Shown piece by piece: positions 10,049 to 17,724 of a stretch of DNA of 25,620 nt. The notes below the pieces were generated by a model, which searched no databases, was not told the DNA's origin, and saw only the letters and a program-made list of their open reading frames with translations. Within the stretch, counting starts at the first letter, position 1. Each line of letters begins with the position of its first letter. The stretch comes from Allosediminivita sp964397775. Lineage in GTDB: Bacteria > Pseudomonadota > Alphaproteobacteria > Rhodobacterales > Rhodobacteraceae. The stretch covers positions 1-25,620 of the forward strand of contig CAYNKL010000054.1 of assembly GCA_964397775.1 (NCBI GenBank), in the 5' to 3' direction. A program made the position numbers and the translations under genes.

Positions 10049-10882
10049 TCAGTCGCGACGCGGATCGCGGGGGTAGACGCCGAGGATCTTGAGCTCGTTG
10101 GTGAAATACTCCAGCTCGTCGAGCGCGCGCGCCACTGCCGGGTCGTCGGGATGCCCCTCGATATCAGCGTAGAACTGGGTTGCGGTGAAGGAGCCGTTGA
10201 CCATGTAGCTTTCCAGCTTGGTCATGTTGACGCCGTTGGTCGCGAACCCGCCCATGGCCTTGTAAAGCGCGGCGGGGATGTTGCGCACCTGAAAGATGAA
10301 GGTCGTCATCATGCCGTGGGTGCCGCGCCGCGTGAGGTCGGCTTCCTTGCCCATGATCAGGAATCGCGTGGTGTTGTGGTCGTGATCCTCGATGTGCCGC
10401 GCGAGGATCTCGAGCCCGTGGGTCTCGGCCGCGAGGTCAGAGGCGAGCACGCCTTCGTTCGGCGTCCGCTCGCGGGCAAGTTCCGCCGCGGCGCCGGCGC
10501 TGTCGGCGGCGGCCTCGCCCTTGATGCCATACGCATCGAGGAAGCTAGCCGCCTGCGGGATCAGCACCAGGTGCGCGCGGACCTTCTCCAGCTCCTCGAT
10601 CTTCACGCCCGGCAGCGCCATGAGGCTGATGTGCACGCGCACGAAGGCCTCGTCGATGATGCGCAGACCGCTGGCCGGAAGCAGCCTGTGAATGTCCGCG
10701 ACGCGCCCGTAGGTGGTGTTCTCGACCGGCAGCATCGCCAGGTCGGCCTTGCCGCTTTGCACCGCGTCGATCACCTCCTCGAAGGTGTGGCAGGGAAGCG
10801 CCTCCATATCGGGCCGCGCGTCGCGGCAGGCCTCGTGGGAATAGGCGCCAAGCTCGCCCTGAAAGGCTATGCGGCTGGTCAT
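10049..10882 (-). CDS. pheA: Prephenate dehydratase
   Basis: A 277-residue monofunctional prephenate dehydratase (no chorismate mutase domain), converting prephenate to phenylpyruvate for phenylalanine synthesis. The catalytic domain occupies residues 1-180, with AFQGELGAYSHEA at the start, PVENT at 52-56 and the catalytic TTRF motif at 171-174. A C-terminal ACT domain (about 191-270, including NMTKLESYMVNGSF) is the usual site of phenylalanine feedback inhibition. The ATG at 10882 begins the conserved MTSRIAFQG; the longer open frame upstream overlaps the divergent cytochrome gene and has no family sequence. No strong Shine-Dalgarno is visible. Confidence 0.96.
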   Translation of the reverse strand: MTSRIAFQGELGAYSHEACRDARPDMEALPCHTFEEVIDAVQSGKADLAMLPVENTTYGRVADIHRLLPASGLRIIDEAFVRVHISLMALPGVKIEELEKVRAHLVLIPQAASFLDAYGIKGEAAADSAGAAAELARERTPNEGVLASDLAAETHGLEILARHIEDHDHNTTRFLIMGKEADLTRRGTHGMMTTFIFQVRNIPAALYKAMGGFATNGVNMTKLESYMVNGSFTATQFYADIEGHPDDPAVARALDELEYFTNELKILGVYPRDPRRD

Positions 10883-11015
10883 TGCGTCGTTTCGCTCCGC
10901 TTCCGTCGAAATTTCGGCCCCGGACGGGCGTTTGGTCGCGGCTTCTATACCTTGCTTCGTGGCGATGGAAGCCGTAGATACCGCCACCGACGGACAACTG
11001 TGGGACGCGACGGAT

Positions 11016-11531
11016 ATGTTTGACACGATGACGTTCACAAAGGTCGTGGGCGGCCTCTGCGGCGCGCTGCTGGTCTACCTGCTGGGTGTGTGGGCGGCTG
11101 AATCGCTTTACCACGTGGGCGGTGGCCACGGCGACGAAGTCGCTTCCTACGTGATCGAGACCGAGGACGAAGGCGGCAGCGGCGAGGAAGAAGAACAGGT
11201 CGATTTCGAGACCGTCTTTGCCGAAGCAGATGCCGGTGCGGGCGAACGCGTGTTCGGCAAGTGCCGCGCCTGCCACAAGCTCGACGGCTCCAACGCAACC
11301 GGCCCGCACCTTGACGGTGTCGTCGGACGCGATGTCGCCTCGGTTCCGGACTTCAACTACTCGGGTGCGCTTGTCGAAGCAGCCGACGTCTGGACCCCCG
11401 AGAACCTGAACCACTTCCTCGAAAACCCGCGCGGCTACGCGCCGGGCACCGCGATGAGCTTCAACGGCCTCAGCGATATCGAGGACCGGGCCAACCTGAT
11501 CGCCTATCTCGAAGAGCAGACCGGCGGCTGA
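11016..11531 (+). CDS. cycM: Membrane-anchored c-type cytochrome (CycM / cytochrome cy-like)
   Basis: A 171-residue class I cytochrome c. A single uncleaved hydrophobic anchor (about residues 9-28) is followed by an acidic, flexible linker (residues 35-66, rich in Glu/Asp/Gly). The haem domain has CRACH at 83-87 and the probable methionine ligand M147 in PGTAMSF. This is the layout of cytochrome cy/CycM, which carries electrons from the bc1 complex to terminal oxidases while tethered to the membrane. The ATG at 11016 is used; M5 (11028) is possible. No clear Shine-Dalgarno is seen. It is divergent from pheA (133 bp apart). The coding region is complete, ending 31 nt before an assembly gap. 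The role beside the cbb3 oxidase gene at the other end of the window is consistent but not linked in cis. Confidence 0.92.
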   Translation: MFDTMTFTKVVGGLCGALLVYLLGVWAAESLYHVGGGHGDEVASYVIETEDEGGSGEEEEQVDFETVFAEADAGAGERVFGKCRACHKLDGSNATGPHLDGVVGRDVASVPDFNYSGALVEAADVWTPENLNHFLENPRGYAPGTAMSFNGLSDIEDRANLIAYLEEQTGG

Positions 11532-11562
11532 TCCGGTCTGGCCTGACGGAATTTTCGGGGCC

Positions 11563-11572
11563 NNNNNNNNNN
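11563..11572. other. Assembly gap (ten N)
   Basis: Ten consecutive N between the cytochrome gene and a terminator. A round-number run often marks a gap of unknown true length. The sequence resumes with TACTGA, which could be the last codon and stop of a plus-strand gene hidden by the gap. Confidence 0.95.
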
Positions 11573-11596
11573 TACTGATCGAAGATCCATCCAAGC

Positions 11597-11628
11597 AAAA
11601 GGGCCGCACCTTCGGGTGCGGCCCTTTT
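11597..11628 (+). terminator. Strong bidirectional rho-independent terminator
   Basis: A perfect 14-bp stem (11597-11610 with 11615-11628) closed by a TTCG tetraloop. The outer four pairs are A4 on the left and T4 on the right, so it can act in both directions. It ends the transcription unit to its left (cytochrome gene or a gene hidden in the gap) and insulates the yej operon. Confidence 0.9.
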
Positions 11629-11760
11629 CGTCTGCACTCACGATCCGAAGGCCTTTGGTGACGGATGTTTGACAATGGTTAGTGCATTCTCAACTTGAAC
11701 ATGGTTAAGCCCGACAATTAGCCTGACCGCCAAAGGTGAGAGGATGAGAAGGGAACGCCC

Positions 11761-13749
11761 ATGATCCGCACGCCCGCCCGGCCCCCCCGCGCACAAGCCC
11801 GCACCCAAGCCGCCGAAATGGCCCAGGATGGCACGCTGCTGCGCAGGCTCGCGACCTCGGGCCTTGTCCTGATCGCGGCCGCAGCGCTTGCCGGCGCCGC
11901 CTTCGCCCAGGACGCGCCGACCGAGGACAGCGCCGACACCGCCGGGGAGGAGATCATCACGTCTCACGGCTATTCCTACTTCGGCAACCTCGACTACCCC
12001 GCCGACTACGAGAGCTTCGACTTCGTCAATCCCGATGCCCCCAAGGGCGGCCGCATGGTTCTTGGCGCGACCGGCACCTTCGACAGCCTCAACCCCTATT
12101 CCACCAAGGGACGCGCCGGTGCGCTGACCTCGATCCTCTACGACAGCCTGATCGAATCCATCGAGGACCAGGTCGGGCAGTACTACTGCATTGTCTGCGA
12201 AAGCCTCGAATACCCTGAGAGCAAGGACTGGGTCATCTTCCACATGCGCCCGGAGGCGACCTTCTCGGACGGAACGCCGGTGACGGCAGAGGACGTGGTC
12301 TATTCCCACACCCTCTTCATCACGCAGGGCCTGCCCTCCTACGCGCAGGCCGTCGATAGGATGGTCGAAAGCGCCGAGGCCCTCGACGAGCACACCGTGA
12401 AGTTCACCTTCAACCCCGAGGAATCCAAGCGATCGAGGATCGAGACCGTGGGTGCCACGCCGATCTTCTCCAAGGCCTGGTTCGAGGAAGACCCCGAGAA
12501 CCGCCGCCTCGACGAGCCACGGCTCGAGGTCGCGGTGGGGTCGGGTCCCTACGCGCTTGCCAATTACGAGGTGAACCGGCGCATCGTCTACGAACGCCGC
12601 GACGACTACTGGGGCGAAGACATCCCCTTCAACGCCGGGCGCAACAACTACGACACCATCCGGGTCGAGTATTTCGCCGACCAGACCGCCTCCTTCGAGG
12701 CCTTCAAGGCGGGTGAATACCTGTTCCGGACCGAGACCGATCCCAGGCTCTGGGCGACGGCATACGAGTTCCCCAAGGTGCAGGAAGGCATCGTCGTGAA
12801 GGAAGAGATCCCGGACGGCAGCCCGCCGAACCCGACGGGTTTCGTCTTCAACCTCGCCAAGCCGCAGTTCCAGGACAAGAACGTCCGCAAGGCGATCGCG
12901 CTGGCCTACAACTTCGAATGGAGCAACGAGAGCCTGCTCTACGGTCTCTACACCCCGCGCAGCTCCTTCGTGGAGGGCACGCATGTGGAGGCCAAGGACA
13001 CGCCGTCGGACGCGGAGCTGGCATTCCTCGAATCCCTGGACGAAGGCATCGTGCCCGACGACCTGCTGTCGGAACCCGTGCCGGTCATGCACGAATCCTC
13101 GGCCAGCGACCTTGCCGACCGCCGCAACCTGCGCCAGGCGTCCCGCCTGCTCGACGAGGCCGGCTGGACCGTCGACGACCAGGGGATCCGCCGCAACGAG
13201 GCCGGCGAGACCCTCAAGGTCCACATGCTGATCCCCTCGAACATCGAACCCTCGGTCGAGTCGATGCACGAGACCTACGTGCGCAACCTGCGCCAGATCG
13301 GCGTGGACGCGAGCTTCGAGCGCGTCGATCCCTCGCAGTACACGCTGCGCCGGCGCGAGCGGGATTACGACATGCTCTACTCGACGCGCTACGGCAGCTT
13401 CCTGTCCACCGGCGGCGGGCTCAGCCAGATGTACGGGTCGCGCGAGGCGGAGTTCAGCCTCTTCAACCCCGCCGGGCTCGCCAGCCCGCTGGTTGACGCG
13501 ATCATCGAGGCGAGCTTTACCGCAGACTCGCAGAAAGAGACCGACGTGGCCCTGAAGGCACTCGACCGCGCGCTGCGCTACGAGTTCTTCGTGGTGCCCA
13601 CCGGCTACATCGCGGACCATTGGGTGGCCTATTACGACATGTACGAACATCCCGATCAGATCGCGCCCTACGACCTCGGCTACCTGTCCACCTGGTGGGT
13701 CGACCCCGAGAAGGAAGAGGCCCTGCGCGAGGCGGGCGCGATAGACTGA
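11761..13749 (+). CDS. yejA: ABC transporter periplasmic solute-binding protein YejA
   Basis: A 662-residue family 5 extracellular binding protein, the capture component of the YejABEF importer for oligopeptides and microcin C-type compounds. The signal peptide is long: a basic/polar leader of 30 residues, a hydrophobic core (32-48) and likely cleavage after AFA (A49). Family sequences include FVNPDAPKGGRM (88-99), DSLNPYSTKG (108-117) and FSDGTPVTAEDVVYS (168-182). C143 and C146 form a CIVC motif in the mature protein that could be a disulfide. The ATG at 11761 has AAGGGA 6 nt upstream, whereas M20 has no such site. A TTGACA at 11669-11674 is the only obvious promoter element upstream; I see no convincing -10 partner. 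First gene of yejABEF. Confidence 0.94.
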   Translation: MIRTPARPPRAQARTQAAEMAQDGTLLRRLATSGLVLIAAAALAGAAFAQDAPTEDSADTAGEEIITSHGYSYFGNLDYPADYESFDFVNPDAPKGGRMVLGATGTFDSLNPYSTKGRAGALTSILYDSLIESIEDQVGQYYCIVCESLEYPESKDWVIFHMRPEATFSDGTPVTAEDVVYSHTLFITQGLPSYAQAVDRMVESAEALDEHTVKFTFNPEESKRSRIETVGATPIFSKAWFEEDPENRRLDEPRLEVAVGSGPYALANYEVNRRIVYERRDDYWGEDIPFNAGRNNYDTIRVEYFADQTASFEAFKAGEYLFRTETDPRLWATAYEFPKVQEGIVVKEEIPDGSPPNPTGFVFNLAKPQFQDKNVRKAIALAYNFEWSNESLLYGLYTPRSSFVEGTHVEAKDTPSDAELAFLESLDEGIVPDDLLSEPVPVMHESSASDLADRRNLRQASRLLDEAGWTVDDQGIRRNEAGETLKVHMLIPSNIEPSVESMHETYVRNLRQIGVDASFERVDPSQYTLRRRERDYDMLYSTRYGSFLSTGGGLSQMYGSREAEFSLFNPAGLASPLVDAIIEASFTADSQKETDVALKALDRALRYEFFVVPTGYIADHWVAYYDMYEHPDQIAPYDLGYLSTWWVDPEKEEALREAGAID

Positions 13750-13750
13750 T

Positions 13751-14845
13751 ATGGGCGCCTACATCCTTCGCAGGCTACTGCTGATCATTCCCACCCTGCT
13801 GGGGATCATGATCATCAACTTCACGCTCGTCCAGTTCGTCCCCGGCGGGCCGATCGAGCAGATCCTTGCCCAGATCGAGGGCGAGGGAGACGTCTTCGGC
13901 GGCTTCTCCGGCTCGGGCGGTCCCGCCCCCGCCGAGTTCGAGGGCGGCGGCCCCGGCAGCAGCGAATATGCCGGCGCCCGCGGCCTGCCGCCCGAGTTCA
14001 TCGAGGACCTCGAGCGCGAGTTCGGCTTCGACAAGCCGCCGCTCGAGCGCTTCCTCAACATGCTGTGGAACTACATGCGCCTCGACTTCGGCGAGAGCTA
14101 CTTCCGCTCGATCAGCGTGATCGACCTGGTGCTGGAAAAACTGCCTGTCTCGATCAGCCTCGGCCTCTGGTCGACGCTCATCGCCTACGTCGTCTCGATC
14201 CCGCTCGGTATCCGCAAGGCGGTGCGCGACGGCTCGCAGTTCGACACCTGGACCAGCGGCGCCATCATCGTGGCCTACGCCATCCCGGGCTTTCTCTTCG
14301 CGATCCTGCTGCTGGTGCTGCTGGCGGGTGGCAGCTACTGGCAGATCTTCCCGCTGAGGGGCCTGACCTCGGACAACTGGGAAAGCCTGAGCTGGCCGAT
14401 GCGCATCGCCGACTATTTCTGGCACATCACCCTGCCGGTGCTGGCCTCCACCATCTCGGCCTTCGCGACGCTGACGCTGCTCACCAAGAACAGCTTCCTC
14501 GACGAGATCAAGAAGGCCTACGTCATGACCGCCCGCGCCAAGGGCCTGAAGGAAAGCCGCGTGCTCTACGGCCATGTCTTCCGCAACGCCATGCTGATCG
14601 TCATCGCCGGGTTCCCGGCGGTCTTCGTCGGCATCTTCTTCACGGGATCGCTCATCATCGAGACCATCTTCTCGCTCGACGGGCTGGGGCGGCTTGGTTT
14701 CGAGGCGGCCGTGGCGCGGGACTACCCCGTGATCTTCGGGACGCTCTTCATCTTCGGGCTGATCAGCCTGATCGTGGGGATCATCTCGGACCTCATGTAC
14801 GTGGCCGTCGATCCGCGCATCGACTTCGAAAAGCGGGAGGGCTGA
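13751..14845 (+). CDS. yejB: ABC transporter permease YejB
   Basis: A 364-residue inner-membrane permease of the DppB/OppB type. It is very like E. coli YejB as I recall it: N-terminal MGAYILRRLLLIIPTLLGI, then FGDSLF-like FGESYF, SIPLGIRKAV, and the ATPase-contacting EAA loop VMTARAKGLKESRVLYGHVFRNA (near residues 258-281). A Gly/Pro/Glu-rich loop (about residues 42-80) lies between the first helix and the conserved core, as in other YejB proteins. It starts one nucleotide after the yejA stop, so translation is probably coupled. Confidence 0.96.
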   Translation: MGAYILRRLLLIIPTLLGIMIINFTLVQFVPGGPIEQILAQIEGEGDVFGGFSGSGGPAPAEFEGGGPGSSEYAGARGLPPEFIEDLEREFGFDKPPLERFLNMLWNYMRLDFGESYFRSISVIDLVLEKLPVSISLGLWSTLIAYVVSIPLGIRKAVRDGSQFDTWTSGAIIVAYAIPGFLFAILLLVLLAGGSYWQIFPLRGLTSDNWESLSWPMRIADYFWHITLPVLASTISAFATLTLLTKNSFLDEIKKAYVMTARAKGLKESRVLYGHVFRNAMLIVIAGFPAVFVGIFFTGSLIIETIFSLDGLGRLGFEAAVARDYPVIFGTLFIFGLISLIVGIISDLMYVAVDPRIDFEKREG

Positions 14846-14849
14846 GCCG

Positions 14850-16037
14850 ATGGTCGCAGATCCCGATCCCCGCATCACCCCCGAACCAACGCCTGGCCAG
14901 CCAGTGGCGCCCGAGCCGCCGCGCGGACGCTTCGCGCTATCGCCGCTCAACAAGCGGCGCTGGCGCAACTTCCGCCGCAACGGCCGGGCCTTCTGGTCGC
15001 TGCTTATCTTCCTCGTGCTCTTCGGGCTGTCACTCTTCGCCGAGTTCATCGCCAATGACCGGCCGATCCTGGTGAATTACCGGGGCGAGCTGCGCATGCC
15101 GATCTTCAGCTTTTACGCCGAGACGGATTTCGGGGGAGATTTCCAGACCGAGGCCGCCTACCGCGACCCCGAGGTGCGCTGCCTGATCCGGACCGGCGGG
15201 CTCGATGCCTGTTTCGACGATCCGGCGGGGCTCATGGTGCAGGTGGACCAGGGCACGGTCGTGAGCGACGGCTTCGAGGAAGGCTGGATGATCTGGCCGC
15301 TGATCCCCTACGCCTACGACACGCCGGTCGATCGGTCCGGCGCCGCCCCCCTGCCCCCGAACGGGCAGAACTGGCTGGGCACGGACGACACCAAGCGCGA
15401 CGTGCTGGCACGGGTGATCTACGGCTTCCGGCTCTCGATCCTCTTCACCCTGATCGTGACGGTCGCCGCCTCGGCCATCGGTGTCTTTGCCGGCGCCGTG
15501 CAGGGCTATTTCGGCGGCTGGCTGGACCTCATCTTCCAGCGCATCATCGAGATCTGGCAGTCGACCCCGGCGCTCTACATCATCATCATCCTCTTCGCGA
15601 TCCTGGGGCGAAGTTTCTGGCTGCTGGTCTTCCTCACGGTGCTCTTCGGCTGGACGGCGCTGGTGGGTGTGGTGCGGGCCGAATTCCTGCGCGCCCGCAA
15701 CCTCGAATACGTGCGCGCGGCCAAGGCGCTGGGGGTGTCCAACACCACCATCATGTTCCGCCACATGCTGCCCAACGCCATGGTGGCGACGCTGACCATG
15801 CTGCCCTTCATCGTGACCGGCACCATCGGCACGCTGGCGAGCCTCGACTTCCTCGGCTTCGGCCTGCCCTCCTCGGCGCCCTCGCTGGGTGAGCTGACCC
15901 TGCAGGCCAAGCAGAACCTCCAAGCGCCCTGGCTCGCCTTCACCGCCTTCACCGTCTTCGCGGTGATGCTGTCGCTGCTCGTCTTCATCTTCGAGGGCGT
16001 GCGGGATGCCTTCGACCCCCGAAAGACCTTCAAATGA
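14850..16037 (+). CDS. yejE: ABC transporter permease YejE
   Basis: A 395-residue second permease of the importer (DppC/OppC type). A Pro-rich cytoplasmic N-terminus (residues 1-30) precedes the first helix (LIFLVLFGLSLFAEFI). A long periplasmic segment (about 70-165) includes LGTDDTKRDVLARVIYGFR, typical of YejE/OppC. The C-terminal membrane domain carries the EAA loop YVRAAKALGVSNTTIMFRH. It begins 4 nt after yejB and its stop overlaps the yejF start (ATGA at 16034-16037). Confidence 0.96.
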   Translation: MVADPDPRITPEPTPGQPVAPEPPRGRFALSPLNKRRWRNFRRNGRAFWSLLIFLVLFGLSLFAEFIANDRPILVNYRGELRMPIFSFYAETDFGGDFQTEAAYRDPEVRCLIRTGGLDACFDDPAGLMVQVDQGTVVSDGFEEGWMIWPLIPYAYDTPVDRSGAAPLPPNGQNWLGTDDTKRDVLARVIYGFRLSILFTLIVTVAASAIGVFAGAVQGYFGGWLDLIFQRIIEIWQSTPALYIIIILFAILGRSFWLLVFLTVLFGWTALVGVVRAEFLRARNLEYVRAAKALGVSNTTIMFRHMLPNAMVATLTMLPFIVTGTIGTLASLDFLGFGLPSSAPSLGELTLQAKQNLQAPWLAFTAFTVFAVMLSLLVFIFEGVRDAFDPRKTFK

Positions 16038-17623
16038 GCCTTCTGCAAGTCCGCGATCTGCGTGTCCGTTTTTCCCAGGACGGCAACAAGACCGAGGCCG
16101 TGAAAGGCGTGAGCTTCGACGTGGCCCCGGGCGAAACCGTGGCGCTGGTGGGCGAAAGCGGCTCGGGCAAGTCGGTGACGGCGCTCTCCACCGTGTCGCT
16201 GCTGGGCGACGCGGCCGAGGTGACGGGCTCTGTCACCTACAAGGGGCAGGAGATGATCGGCGCGCCCGACCGTCTGCTGCGGCAGGTGCGGGGCAACGAC
16301 ATCAGCTTCGTCTTCCAGGAGCCGATGACCTCGCTCAACCCTCTCCACAAGCTCGAAAAGCAGCTGCGCGAAAGCCTCGAACTGCACCAGGGCCTGACGG
16401 GCGACGCGGCGCGGGCGCGGATTCTCGAGCTTCTGAACAAGGTGGGCATCCGAGACCCCGAAAGCCGGCTCGAGGCCTATCCGCACCAGCTCTCCGGCGG
16501 GCAGCGGCAGCGGGTGATGATCGCCATGGCTCTGGCCAACGATCCCGACCTGCTGATCGCGGACGAACCCACCACCGCGCTCGACGTGACGATCCAGGCG
16601 CAGATCCTCGACCTGCTGGCGGACCTTCAGAAGTCCGAGGGCATGAGCCTCCTGTTCATCACCCACGACCTGACCATCGTGCGCAAATTCGCCGACCGGG
16701 TCTGCGTGATGAAGGACGGCGAGATCGTGGAGCATGGCGAGACGCGCGAGATCTTTGCCGCACCCTCGCACGACTACACCCGGATGCTGCTGTCTGCCGA
16801 GAGCACGGGCTCGCCCGATCCGGTGCCGGCGGACTCCGAGGAAATCGCGCGGACCGATCACCTGAAGATCTGGTTCCCGATCCAGCGCGGCCTGATGAAG
16901 CGCACCGTGGGCTACGTGAAGGCCGTGAACGACGCCACGATCTCGGTCCGCGCGGGCGAGACGGTGGGAATCGTGGGGGAAAGCGGCTCGGGCAAGACGA
17001 CGCTGGCGCTGGCCATCATGCGGCTGATCCAGTCCGAAGGGGCGATCACCTTCCGGGGCGAGGACGTGAACCGCTGGTCGGTCAAACGGCTGCGCAAGCT
17101 GCGCTCCGAGATGCAGATCGTCTTTCAGGACCCCTATGGCTCGCTCAGCCCGCGCATGACCTGCGAGCAGATCATCGCCGAGGGGCTGGAGGTGCACGGA
17201 GCGCCTGACGGGCGCAAGCACCGCGAGCTGGTGGCCGAGGTCATGGCCGAGGTGGGGCTCGATCCCGCAACCATGTTCCGCTACCCGCACGAGTTCTCGG
17301 GCGGGCAGCGGCAGCGGATCGCGATTGCGCGGGCCATGGTCCTGCGGCCGCGCCTTCTGGTGCTGGACGAGCCGACCTCGGCGCTGGACATGACCGTGCA
17401 GGTCCAGATCGTGGACCTGCTGCGGAAACTCCAGAGAAAGCACGGGCTGGCCTATCTCTTCATCAGCCACGACCTGAAGGTGGTCCGCGCCATGAGCCAC
17501 CAGGTGATCGTGATGAAGGACGGCGACGTGGTCGAGACCGGGACCGCGCAGGAAATCTTCGACGCGCCCCGGACCGACTACACCCGCAAGCTCATGGCGG
17601 CGGCCTTCGACATCGCCGTCTGA
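16034..17623 (+). CDS. yejF: ABC transporter ATP-binding protein YejF (double ATPase)
   Basis: A 529-residue protein with two fused ATPase domains that drives YejBE. Domain 1: Walker A GESGSGKS at 40-47, signature LSGGQ at 153-157, Walker B LLIADEP and a switch histidine in FITHD. Domain 2: Walker A GESGSGKT at 315-322, signature FSGGQ at 421-425, LLVLDEP and FISHD. Both sites look intact. The fusion is normal for YejF, unlike the separate DppD/DppF pair. Last gene of the operon. No classical plus-strand terminator follows; instead a 15-bp inverted repeat lies in the 101-bp space to the convergent oxidoreductase gene. Confidence 0.97.
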   Translation: MSLLQVRDLRVRFSQDGNKTEAVKGVSFDVAPGETVALVGESGSGKSVTALSTVSLLGDAAEVTGSVTYKGQEMIGAPDRLLRQVRGNDISFVFQEPMTSLNPLHKLEKQLRESLELHQGLTGDAARARILELLNKVGIRDPESRLEAYPHQLSGGQRQRVMIAMALANDPDLLIADEPTTALDVTIQAQILDLLADLQKSEGMSLLFITHDLTIVRKFADRVCVMKDGEIVEHGETREIFAAPSHDYTRMLLSAESTGSPDPVPADSEEIARTDHLKIWFPIQRGLMKRTVGYVKAVNDATISVRAGETVGIVGESGSGKTTLALAIMRLIQSEGAITFRGEDVNRWSVKRLRKLRSEMQIVFQDPYGSLSPRMTCEQIIAEGLEVHGAPDGRKHRELVAEVMAEVGLDPATMFRYPHEFSGGQRQRIAIARAMVLRPRLLVLDEPTSALDMTVQVQIVDLLRKLQRKHGLAYLFISHDLKVVRAMSHQVIVMKDGDVVETGTAQEIFDAPRTDYTRKLMAAAFDIAV

Positions 17624-17630
17624 GGGCATC

Positions 17631-17718
17631 TCCCGGGCCGGGACAGTGTTAAGAAGTGGTTAGCGACGCGCCTTAAACCATTGATATCGTTGACACGAAA
17701 AAATGTCCCGGCCCGGGA
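17631..17718. repeat. Perfect 15-bp inverted repeat with 58-nt spacer
   Basis: The arm TCCCGGGCCGGGACA at 17631-17645 is exactly reverse-complementary to 17704-17718. Each arm also folds on itself (5-bp stem on the left, 7-bp on the right). The spacer holds a further short inverted pair, TGGTT (17657-17661) and AACCA (17676-17680). It fills the space between convergent yejF and the oxidoreductase gene. Confidence 0.85.
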
Positions 17719-17720
17719 CA
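17698..17720 (-). terminator. Rho-independent terminator of the nemR-like/oxidoreductase operon
   Basis: On the minus strand, a 7-bp GC-rich stem (TGTCCCG/CGGGACA, 17704-17720) with a 3-nt loop is followed at once by six T (17698-17703). It begins 4 nt after the oxidoreductase stop codon. Confidence 0.85.
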
Positions 17721-17724
17721 CCCG

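Noticed and set aside
10944..10951. TATAGA/TATACC hexamers between pheA and the cytochrome gene
   Set aside because: Neither strand has a -35 element at a suitable distance, so no promoter could be assigned in the 133-bp divergent space.
11669..11707. TTGACA box and two copies of ATGGTTA 26 bp apart upstream of yejA
   Set aside because: No convincing -10 partner at 16-18 bp, and a 7-bp repeat is too short to stand out; not called as a promoter or operator.
11638..13650. A 670-residue minus-strand open frame opposite yejA
   Set aside because: yejA has a signal peptide, family motifs and a ribosome binding site; the antisense frame has none and crosses the yej promoter region.
17649..17663. 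CtrA-like site TTAA-N7-TTAG
   Set aside because: One mismatch to TTAA-N7-TTAA, but it lies between the 3' ends of convergent genes inside an inverted-repeat loop, with no promoter to control.
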